Below are positions 8,766 to 17,923 of a stretch of 64,000 nt of DNA, in pieces; the stretch's first letter is position 1; the number at the start of each line of letters is the position of its first letter. Origin of the DNA: Cellulomonas soli. Its GTDB lineage: Bacteria; Actinomycetota; Actinomycetes; Actinomycetales; Cellulomonadaceae. The notes under the pieces are model-generated. The model had not been told where the DNA came from. It ran no database searches and worked only from the letters and a program-made list of their open reading frames with translations. The position numbers and the translations under genes are program-made. The stretch is from the NCBI RefSeq assembly GCF_013409305.1, contig NZ_JACBZJ010000001.1:2108001-2172000 (forward strand). The letters run 5' to 3'.

Positions 8766-9824
8766 GTGCGTGCGGTCAGGTACCACGGCAGGGGAGACGT
8801 CCGGCTCGAGGAGATCCCCGAGCCGTCGCTGCGGCCGGGCGCGGTGCGTATCGCACCGGCGTGGACGGGCATCTGCGGCACGGACCTGCACCTGTTCCAG
8901 GACGGCCCGCTCCCGCCCTCGCCCACCGCCGAGCGGCCGCACCCGCTGTCGGGCGAGACGCTGCCGGTCGTGCTCGGGCACGAGTTCTCCGGCGTCGTGC
9001 TCGAGCTCGGTGAGGGCGTCGAGGGGTTGAGCGTCGGTGAGGGTGTCGTCGTCGAGCCGCTGCTGGTGTGCGGGGCGTGCCCCTCGTGCCGGGACGGCCG
9101 CTACAACGGGTGCGACTCGATGGGCTTCGTCGGCATCTCGGGCGGTGGCGGCGGGCTCGCCGAGCAGGTCGTGGTCGATCGCCGGTGGGTGCACCCGGTG
9201 GGCGACCTGCCGCTCGACGAGGCGGCGCTGATCGAGCCGCTGGCGGTCGCCGTGCACGCGGTGCGACGTGCGGGCGTGCGGGCGGGGGACGTGGTGCTGG
9301 TCGGCGGGGCGGGGCCGATCGGTCTGCTCGTCGCGGCGGTGGCGCGCGGTCTGGGCGCCACGACGGTCGTGTCGGAGGTGAGTGCGGCGCGCAAGGAGAC
9401 GGCGTTGCGCACGGGCGCGGCCGACGTCGTGCTCGACCCCACGCAGGACGACGTGCCCGCCCGGGTCGCGACGATGACCGACGGTCGCGGGGCCGACGTG
9501 GCCTTCGTGTGCGCGGGCGTGCAGCCGGTGCTGGACGCGATGGTCGAGGCGGTCCGCGCCCGCGGGGTCGTGCAGGTCGTCGCGGAGTTCGGCGCGCGCC
9601 CTGCCGTGGACCTCTCGCGTGTGGTGCTGCGCGAGCTCGACGTGCGCGGGGCGATCGGCTACGCGGGGGACCACCCGACGGCGATCGCCCTGGTCCGCGA
9701 CGGCAAGGTCGACCTGCGACCGTTCATCTCGGCGCGCATCGAGGCGGCGGACGTCGTCGAGCAGGGCTACCGGGTGCTCGTCGAGCAGCGCGACACGGTC
9801 GTCAAGGTGCTCGTCCGGCTCTGA
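8766..9824 (+). CDS. zinc-dependent alcohol dehydrogenase, 2,3-butanediol dehydrogenase-like
   Basis: This 352-residue medium-chain dehydrogenase should oxidise a secondary alcohol or polyol with NAD(P). Catalytic zinc ligands are the Cys of GICGTDLH and the His of GHEFSG. A structural zinc site is visible as CGACPSCRDGRYNGC (four cysteines). The Rossmann motif is VGGAGPIGLL, near residue 180. The extended loop between GTDLH and GHEFSG and the EPLAVAVHAV stretch resemble 2,3-butanediol or sorbitol dehydrogenases. The GTG at 8766 follows GAGGAGG at good spacing. It stands alone between dnaX and a convergent inhibitor gene, so context does not define the substrate. Confidence 0.88.
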   Translation: MRAVRYHGRGDVRLEEIPEPSLRPGAVRIAPAWTGICGTDLHLFQDGPLPPSPTAERPHPLSGETLPVVLGHEFSGVVLELGEGVEGLSVGEGVVVEPLLVCGACPSCRDGRYNGCDSMGFVGISGGGGGLAEQVVVDRRWVHPVGDLPLDEAALIEPLAVAVHAVRRAGVRAGDVVLVGGAGPIGLLVAAVARGLGATTVVSEVSAARKETALRTGAADVVLDPTQDDVPARVATMTDGRGADVAFVCAGVQPVLDAMVEAVRARGVVQVVAEFGARPAVDLSRVVLRELDVRGAIGYAGDHPTAIALVRDGKVDLRPFISARIEAADVVEQGYRVLVEQRDTVVKVLVRL

Positions 9825-9839
9825 CGGCGCAGGTCGTCG

Positions 9840-10349
9840 TCAGGCCCCGCCCGTCCCGAGGACCGCGACGAGGGTGTCCCACCGGGCGATCTGGCACCCG
9901 TCGGTCCGCGAGAAGGTCGCGTCCACCGGCTCGCCGTCGAGGGTGCCCGTGACGTGTGCGGTCTGCGGCCCGCCCCAGATCTCGGTGCACATGGTCGAGG
10001 CAGGTACGGGGGCGAGCGCGGCGACGCCCTCGGGGGTGCCCAGCGCGAGGCAGGCGCCGAGCGGGTCGGGGTGGCTCCCGCCGACCGGGTCGCAGGTCAG
10101 CGTCCAGGTCTCCACGGCCCCGGAACCGGTGGCGTCGACCTCGACGGTGAGCTCACCGGGGACGACCGACCCGTCGGGCGCGGGCACGATCGTGGCCGTC
10201 GTCGACGGGCTCGCGGGTGCCCCGGCGGGTGCGGTGCCGGGTGCGGTGACGGTGGGGGAGCCGGAGGTCCCGGAGGCGCACCCGGCGAGGAGCAGGGTGG
10301 CGGACGCGAGCGTCGCCACGACCAGCGGTCCGGCCCAGGTCCGTCGCAC
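9840..10349 (-). CDS. subtilisin-inhibitor-like (SSI family) secreted protein
   Basis: This 169-residue precursor matches the Streptomyces subtilisin inhibitor family, which blocks secreted serine proteases. It begins with a lipoprotein-type signal ending LLLAGC (Cys near residue 22), so it is probably lipid-anchored rather than free. A Ser/Thr/Pro linker follows. The inhibitor domain occupies about residues 65-169, with LTCDPVGGSHPDP, the second Cys in ACLAL, the reactive-loop region MCTEIWGGPQ and the closing FSRTDGCQIARW. Four cysteines suit the two disulfides of SSI. The GTG at 10349 is chosen because an AAGGGGGG tract precedes it. Aligned to SSI, the P1 position appears to be Glu instead of Met, Lys or Arg. 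Confidence 0.85.
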   Translation of the reverse strand: MRRTWAGPLVVATLASATLLLAGCASGTSGSPTVTAPGTAPAGAPASPSTTATIVPAPDGSVVPGELTVEVDATGSGAVETWTLTCDPVGGSHPDPLGACLALGTPEGVAALAPVPASTMCTEIWGGPQTAHVTGTLDGEPVDATFSRTDGCQIARWDTLVAVLGTGGA

Positions 10350-10502
10350 GATCGCCCCCCTTCGTCGTCCCCGCCATGCTGCCACCGTTGCCGTCCTCGT
10401 GGGGCTCCCGTCGCCGACGGGAGGCGTCCGGGAGTGCGGGGCGCCGGGCCGACCGGCGGCCTGCGTGCCCGCGCCTGCCGCTGCCGATGCGCACCGACCC
10501 CG

Positions 10503-10508
10503 TAGGCT
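10503..10508 (+). promoter_or_regulatory. leaderless -10 element of recR
   Basis: TAGGCT lies six bases before the GTG start of recR, with no Shine-Dalgarno between, matching the leaderless pattern seen repeatedly in this window. Confidence 0.6.
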
Positions 10509-10514
10509 GCCGGT

Positions 10515-11114
10515 GTGTACGAGGGCGCGGTCCAGGACCTGATCGACGAGCTCGGGCGGTTGCCCGGGGTCGGTCCCAAGAGTGCCCAGCGGATCGCGTT
10601 CCACGTGCTCGCGGCCGATCCGGCGGATGTGCGGCGGCTGGTCGACGCGCTCACCGAGGTCAAGGCCCGGGTGCGGTTCTGCGCCGTGTGCGGCAACGTC
10701 GCGCAGGAGGAGCAGTGCCGGATCTGCCGTGACCCGCGGCGTCAGCTGTCGGTGATCTGCGTGGTCGAGGAGCCGAAGGACGTGGTCGCGATCGAGCGCA
10801 CGCGCGAGTTCCGTGGCCGCTATCACGTGCTCGGCGGGGCCATCAATCCGATCGCCGGCATCGGTCCGGACGACCTGCGGATCAAGGACCTCATGACGCG
10901 GCTCGCGGACGGCACTGTCACGGAGGTCATCCTCGCGACCGACCCGAACGTCGAGGGCGAGGCCACGGCGACGTACCTGGCGCGGCTGCTGGTGCCGATG
11001 GGTCTGACGGTCAGCCGCCTGGCCTCGGGGCTGCCGGTCGGCGGGGACCTGGAGTACGCCGACGAGGTCACGCTGGGGCGGGCGTTCGAGGGTCGTCGCC
11101 GCATCAACGCGTAG
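10515..11114 (+). CDS. recR: recombination mediator protein RecR
   Basis: This 199-residue protein is full length for RecR, which with RecF/RecO helps load RecA at gaps. It has the N-terminal helix-hairpin-helix [15 protein letters not shown] (16-30), a four-cysteine zinc finger (C56, C59, C68, C71), and a Toprim domain with [13 protein letters not shown] and [16 protein letters not shown]. The C-terminal [19 protein letters not shown] is the Walker-B-like tail of the family. The GTG at 10515 fits the family start. The DUF5063 gene follows 42 bases downstream, a common actinobacterial neighbour. Confidence 0.97.
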   Translation: MYEGAVQDLIDELGRLPGVGPKSAQRIAFHVLAADPADVRRLVDALTEVKARVRFCAVCGNVAQEEQCRICRDPRRQLSVICVVEEPKDVVAIERTREFRGRYHVLGGAINPIAGIGPDDLRIKDLMTRLADGTVTEVILATDPNVEGEATATYLARLLVPMGLTVSRLASGLPVGGDLEYADEVTLGRAFEGRRRINA

Positions 11115-11155
11115 TCGCTGACGCTCGAGCAGGGCGCGACGAAGAGGGGAGCACG

Positions 11156-11734
11156 ATGAGCACGACCGACGAGGTGCAGCCGGACGCCGACCTGCGCGAC
11201 ATCGCGCGCGCGGTGGCCGACGAGGCCCGCAGCTACCTGACGACGGTGACCGAGGTCGCCGCGGGTACGAACCCGGACGCGTCGCTGCCGTTGCTGCTGC
11301 TGGCTGTCTCCGACGTGCTGGCGGCGGGTGCGCGGCTGGGCGCGACGCAGGACGTCGTGCCGCCGTTGCGCTTCGAGCCCGATCTCGGCCCGGACCCGGA
11401 CGTCGACCCGTTGCGGGCGGGTCTGGCGAACGTGTTCGAGGGGATCGACGAGTACGACGAGGTCGTCGACCCGGTGCTCGGCTCGGACGTGACGCAGGCG
11501 ACGGTCTCGGGCGACCTGGTCTCGATCGCGGGCGCGTTGGCGCAGGGGTTGCGTCACCACGAGACGGGTCAGGTGCTCGAGGCCTTGTGGTGGTGGCAGT
11601 TCTCGTACCTGTCCGACTGGGGTGGTCGGGCGTCGAGCTGTCTGCGCACGCTGCAGTCGATGCTGGGCCACCTGCGGCTGGACGTCGACGACGACGTGGC
11701 CACCGAGGCGGAGTACGACGCGCTGCAGCAGTGA
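11156..11734 (+). CDS. DUF5063 domain-containing protein
   Basis: This 192-residue soluble protein matches the DUF5063 family in overall pattern: an acidic N-terminus, a helical region with EARSYLTTVTEV, and a Trp-rich patch VLEALWWWQFSYLSDWG near residues 142-158. No catalytic motif is recognisable. An AGAGGGGAG tract a few bases upstream supports the ATG at 11156. In many actinobacteria the gene sits between recR and the aspartokinase gene. Here about 3.7 kb (ohr, TetR, ABC genes) separates it from lysC. The function is unknown; the constant partnership hints at a housekeeping role. Confidence 0.82.
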   Translation: MSTTDEVQPDADLRDIARAVADEARSYLTTVTEVAAGTNPDASLPLLLLAVSDVLAAGARLGATQDVVPPLRFEPDLGPDPDVDPLRAGLANVFEGIDEYDEVVDPVLGSDVTQATVSGDLVSIAGALAQGLRHHETGQVLEALWWWQFSYLSDWGGRASSCLRTLQSMLGHLRLDVDDDVATEAEYDALQQ

Positions 11735-11740
11735 GGTCGT

Positions 11741-11793
11741 GACGAGGGCTCCGGTGCTCCGACCCTGGTGGTCGAGCGCCGGAGCCCTTCGTC
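11741..11793. terminator. bidirectional hairpin between DUF5063 gene and ohr
   Basis: GACGAGGGCTCCGG (11741-11754) pairs with CCGGAGCCCTTCGTC (11779-11793) apart from a one-base bulge, with a 24-base loop. It lies between convergent genes. No T-run follows, as is usual at this GC content. Confidence 0.65.
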
Positions 11794-11807
11794 TGCCTGC
11801 GGTGGGG

Positions 11808-12230
11808 TCAGCCGACCGTGGTGTCGATGACGACGTCGATGTTGCCGCGCGTCGCGTTGGAGTACGGGCAGACCTGGTGGGCGCGCTCGACGAGCTGCTC
11901 GGCGACGGCCTGGTCCATCCCGCCGATCTCGACGTGCAGCGCGGCCTGGAGCTTGTAGCCGCCGTTGCCGTCGGGCAGCAGGGAGATGTCGGCGATGACG
12001 CTGCTGTCGGCGAGGGTGGTCTTCTCGGCGCGGGCGACGGTGCGCAGGGCGGAGTGGAAGCACGCGGCCCAGCCGGCGGCGAACAGCTGCTCGGGGTTGG
12101 TGCCGCCGCCGGGGCCGCCGAGCGCGGCGGGGATCGCGAGCGCGAGGTCGAGCTGGCCGTCGTCGGAGACGGCGCGTCCGGCGCGGCCCTCTCCGGTGGC
12201 GGTGGCCGTGGCGGTGTAGAGCGTGCTCAT
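11808..12230 (-). CDS. ohr: organic hydroperoxide resistance protein (Ohr/OsmC)
   Basis: This 140-residue protein belongs to the Ohr branch of OsmC peroxidases, which reduce organic hydroperoxides using lipoyl-dependent thiol chemistry. The two conserved cysteines are present in AAGWAACFHSAL and VCPYSNATRG. The GGTNPEQLFAAG stretch is family-typical. Length and termini are normal. A GAGGAG ribosome-binding site precedes the ATG. The gene is divergent from a TetR-family gene 161 bases away. Ohr genes are more often controlled by the MarR protein OhrR, so control by this TetR protein is inferred only from the divergent layout. Confidence 0.95.
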   Translation of the reverse strand: MSTLYTATATATGEGRAGRAVSDDGQLDLALAIPAALGGPGGGTNPEQLFAAGWAACFHSALRTVARAEKTTLADSSVIADISLLPDGNGGYKLQAALHVEIGGMDQAVAEQLVERAHQVCPYSNATRGNIDVVIDTTVG

Positions 12231-12246
12231 GGTGCTCCTCGAAGAG

Positions 12247-12260
12247 AGACGAACTAGTCT
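12247..12260. promoter_or_regulatory. possible TetR operator in the ohr/TetR divergent region
   Basis: AGAC (12247-12250) and GTCT (12257-12260) form a perfect inverted pair with a six-base spacer. It lies just upstream of the ohr ribosome-binding site. The match is short, so it is only suggestive. Confidence 0.3.
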
Positions 12261-12391
12261 GTCTACCGTACGTCGCTCGACGGCCCCGTGTCACACTCGG
12301 CCGAAGGGACGTGCGTCACCCCCGGGCGACGCCGGCGGGCCCCGCACCTGGCCGTCCACCGGCAGACCCGCGCAGCCACGAAGGAGCACAG

Positions 12392-13024
12392 ATGACGACC
12401 CTGTCCGCCCCCGCCGGGACGGTCGTCGGCCGCCCCGCCCGCGACGGCGGGCAGTCGCCGGTCGCCTCACGCATCCTCGAAGCCGCCGCCGTGCGGTTCT
12501 ACACCGAGGGCATCCGCGCGGTCAGCGCCGACGCCGTCATCGCCGACGCGGGCGTCACCAAGGCCACGTTCTACCGGCACTTCCCGACCAAGGACGACCT
12601 CGTCGTCGCCTACCTCACGGTCGTCGCCGAACGGGAGGACGCCCGGCTCGACGCTTGGTGCACCGAGCACGCCGACGACCCGGCCGAGGTCCTGCGCACC
12701 TACGCGCGCGCCGTGGGCACCCAGTCCTGCGCGCCCGGGTTCCACGGCTGCCCGTTCATCAACGCCGCCGCCGAGTACCCCGACCCGCAGCACCCGGTCC
12801 GGCTCGTGGTCGCCGAGCACCGCCGCCGCCTGCTCGGCACCGCGGCCGACGTGCTCGGGCGGCTCGGCGTGCACGACCCCGACGCCGTCGCGCTCCAGCT
12901 CGGCATGCTGCGCGACGGCGCGATGGTCGCCGGCGACGTCGGCGCGCCCGAGGCGGTCACGGCGGCGCTGCTGCGCGCCGGGGCGGCAGTCGTCCGCGCC
13001 GGCCGCTCGGGCACGGACGACTGA
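12392..13024 (+). CDS. TetR/AcrR family transcriptional regulator
   Basis: This 210-residue regulator has an N-terminal TetR DNA-binding domain: ILEAAAVRFYTEGIRAVSAD, then VIADAGVTKATFYRHFPTKD at about residues 48-67. The C-terminal ligand domain contains a distinctive CAPGFHGCPFINAAAEYPD segment with two cysteines, seen in a subgroup of actinobacterial TetR proteins. The ATG at 12392 is chosen because AAGGAG precedes it by seven bases. It is divergent from ohr and may control it. The paired cysteines could sense oxidation, but this is speculative. Confidence 0.9.
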   Translation: MTTLSAPAGTVVGRPARDGGQSPVASRILEAAAVRFYTEGIRAVSADAVIADAGVTKATFYRHFPTKDDLVVAYLTVVAEREDARLDAWCTEHADDPAEVLRTYARAVGTQSCAPGFHGCPFINAAAEYPDPQHPVRLVVAEHRRRLLGTAADVLGRLGVHDPDAVALQLGMLRDGAMVAGDVGAPEAVTAALLRAGAAVVRAGRSGTDD

Positions 13025-13076
13025 CGCGCCACGCGACCGAGACGCCAGCCGACTGAGGCCTCGGGCGAGCAGGGCG

Positions 13077-14231
13077 TCAGGCGACGCGGGTGCCCCGCGG
13101 CAGGACGCGCTGGGGGACCGTCAGCCGTCGCACGGCCACCGCGAACCCGCCCGCACCGAGCAGCAGGTTGAACGCCAGGCCCCACGGCCAGACCGGGGTC
13201 GACGTCGGCTCGGCCCGCTGCACGACGACGTCGTCGGCGGTCGAGTCGTTGCCGTACGTCCAGCACTCGTCGAGCTCCGGGTCCGGCCCGGCGCGCAGCG
13301 TGCGCACGCCGTCGCGGATCCCGGCGAGCGGGTCGGTGCGGTTCTCGAGGTCACCGGTGCCCGCGCCGTCGGCGACGATCACGAACGGGTTGATCCCCAG
13401 CAGCCACCAGGTGCGCTCGGTGTGCATGACGTCGCGGCTCTCCGTACTCCACTCGCACTCCGGGATGTCGTTCGAGGAGTAGTCCCAGGTGGCCGGTGTG
13501 CCGTAGACGCGGACCTGCTCGGTCGTGGTGATCGACGGGAACGTCACCGCGTAGAAGATCAGCGAGAAGATCGTCAGCGTCGCGACGGCGACGAACGTGA
13601 GGACCGTCGAGCCCGCGGTGCGCGCGGTCAGCGCGGAGAACCCGATGCCGATGCCGCAGACGGCCACGAGCAGCAGCGCGACGAGCACGACCACGCGCAC
13701 GATCGCCCACACGGGCGTGCCGCCGAAGGCGAGCGCCAGAGCGAGGAACGGCACGCTGATCGCCAGGAACGCCAGCGACGCCACCCAGGCGGCCAGCAGC
13801 TTGCCCATGGCGATCTCGGCGGGGGTGAGCAGCGTGACCTGCAGGGTCGCGAGCGTGCCGGCGTTGCGGTCGCCGTTGACGGCCGTGGACGTCAGCGTCG
13901 GGGTGACGAGCAGACCGAGCCCGAGCACCAGGAACGTGACGACGCCGAACAGCAGCGGCCCGTACTCGGCCCGGCTGCCCGACGAGCCCCAGGTCGACGA
14001 GATCGCGCCCGTCGACAGGAGCGTGATGGCACCGACGACGAGGAACCACGCGACGAGCGCGACGGCCCACCGGGTCGAGCGGACGCGCTGGCGAAGGTCG
14101 AGCACCGCGACGGTCCGCACGCCGTGCCACGTCATGCTCCACGGGCTGCGGCGGGTCGGCGGCACGAGCACCGGGCCGGACTCCTCGGGGGGCTGGTGCT
14201 CGTCGAGGGTCACCGTGCTCATCGCGTTCAC
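13077..14231 (-). CDS. ABC-2 type transporter permease
   Basis: This 384-residue membrane protein is the partner of the ATPase gene immediately upstream, which it overlaps by four bases (GTGA). About six hydrophobic segments are visible. The NGDRNAGTLATLQVTLLTPAEI stretch (near residue 115) is the family's cytoplasmic coupling region. An extracytoplasmic loop of about 130 residues between the fifth and last membrane segments carries Cys, Trp and acidic residues. The GTG at 14231 is preceded by GAGGAG at five bases and is preferred to the ATG nine bases later. Such exporters move drugs, lipids or peptides; the substrate is unknown. Confidence 0.87.
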   Translation of the reverse strand: MNAMSTVTLDEHQPPEESGPVLVPPTRRSPWSMTWHGVRTVAVLDLRQRVRSTRWAVALVAWFLVVGAITLLSTGAISSTWGSSGSRAEYGPLLFGVVTFLVLGLGLLVTPTLTSTAVNGDRNAGTLATLQVTLLTPAEIAMGKLLAAWVASLAFLAISVPFLALALAFGGTPVWAIVRVVVLVALLLVAVCGIGIGFSALTARTAGSTVLTFVAVATLTIFSLIFYAVTFPSITTTEQVRVYGTPATWDYSSNDIPECEWSTESRDVMHTERTWWLLGINPFVIVADGAGTGDLENRTDPLAGIRDGVRTLRAGPDPELDECWTYGNDSTADDVVVQRAEPTSTPVWPWGLAFNLLLGAGGFAVAVRRLTVPQRVLPRGTRVA

Positions 14232-15307
14232 CGTCGCTCCTCGTCGAGTGCCAGGTATGCCTGCTCGAGCACACCGCCGGCCGGGGCCACCGAGACCAGC
14301 GGGACGCCGGCGGCGACCGCGTCTCGGATCAGGGTCGCCGCGCCGTCGTCGCCGGCGATCTGGACGAGCACCGCACCGGGTCCGTCGGTCGGTGGTGCGA
14401 GGTGGTTGTCCGGGCCGCCGTCGTCGGGGCTCCATGCGGCTCCCACCGACGTGAGCCACCGGGTGAGCGCGGCCAGGGACAGCGCCCGCACGCGCCAGGC
14501 TCGGGGGGCGTCCACGGTCGCGTCGATGCCCGCGTCGGTGACGGTGCGGCCGCGGGAGACGAACACGGCGTCGTCGGCCATCTCCTCGAGCTCGGTCAGC
14601 ACGTGGCTCGAGACGAGGATGGTGCGGCCCTGGTCGGCCAGGTCGCGCAGCAGCAGGCGCAGGTCGACGCGCGAGCGCGGGTCCAGGCCGCTGGCGGGCT
14701 CGTCGAGCAGCAGGACCTGCGGGTCGTGCACGAGGGCGCGGGCCAGGCCGAGACGCTGCTTCTGCCCGCGGGACAGCACGCTCGCGTGCCGGTCGGCGAA
14801 CTCGCTCAGGTGCACGGTCGCGAGCAGCTCGTCGACCCGGCGGCGGGCGACCGACGGAGAGATCCACGAGGCTGCGGCGAACGTGAGGAGCACCTCGCGG
14901 GCGGTGAGGGAGTCCCAGGTGCCGAACGCGTCGGGCATCCAGCCGGTGCGGGCCCGCGCCTGCGGGCCGTCGGCCACGGGGTCGTGCCCGGCGACGCGCA
15001 CCTCCCCGGCGTCCGGCACCAGCAGACCGGCCAGCACGAGCAGGAGCGTCGTCTTGCCGGAGCCGTTGGGCCCGACGAGCGCGGTGACCGCACCCGGACG
15101 CGCGACGAGGTCGATCCCGTCGAGGGCCTTCACCGGCCCGAACGCGCGGTGCAGCCGCCGCACGACGATCCCGTGGCTCGCCGCGTCGGGCCGCTGCGCG
15201 CCGACGGTCGCGAGCGCCGCGACGGGAGCGGCGGGCGCCTCCTCGCCGGGTGGCGTGGCGGGGGCAGCGGGTTCCGTGGGCGGGGTGTCGTCGACCGGGC
15301 TCGGCAT
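14228..15307 (-). CDS. ABC transporter ATP-binding protein
   Basis: This 359-residue ATPase energises the ABC-2 permease encoded next to it. After an Ala/Pro-rich N-terminal extension of about 45 residues come Walker A GPNGSGKTT, the signature LSRGQKQRLGLARAL, Walker B VLLLDEPASGLD and the H-loop SSHVLTELEEMA. A C-terminal domain of about 100 residues (from RVRALSLAALTRWL) resembles the accessory domain of drug- or polysaccharide-type ABC-2 ATPases. It starts 180 bases upstream of lysC on the opposite strand, and the shared intergenic region must carry both promoters. Confidence 0.9.
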   Translation of the reverse strand: MPSPVDDTPPTEPAAPATPPGEEAPAAPVAALATVGAQRPDAASHGIVVRRLHRAFGPVKALDGIDLVARPGAVTALVGPNGSGKTTLLLVLAGLLVPDAGEVRVAGHDPVADGPQARARTGWMPDAFGTWDSLTAREVLLTFAAASWISPSVARRRVDELLATVHLSEFADRHASVLSRGQKQRLGLARALVHDPQVLLLDEPASGLDPRSRVDLRLLLRDLADQGRTILVSSHVLTELEEMADDAVFVSRGRTVTDAGIDATVDAPRAWRVRALSLAALTRWLTSVGAAWSPDDGGPDNHLAPPTDGPGAVLVQIAGDDGAATLIRDAVAAGVPLVSVAPAGGVLEQAYLALDEERR

Positions 15308-15487
15308 GGGCCCAACCTAGGGGCGAGCGGTGCGCCGCCGAGGGTGAACCGCGCCGCCGTCCGTGCAGAACCTGTGAGGGTCCGGCGGCCTCGGACGTCC
15401 CGTCCGTCATGCGGAACTCGAGGCGTCCGCACTCTGGTCCCGTCCTAGACTCGCCAGGACCCGCTCCTTCGCCTCCGGAGACTCATC

Positions 15488-17904
<2,417 letters not shown>

Positions 17905-17923
17905 CGGCGGGTTCGCCCGGCGG

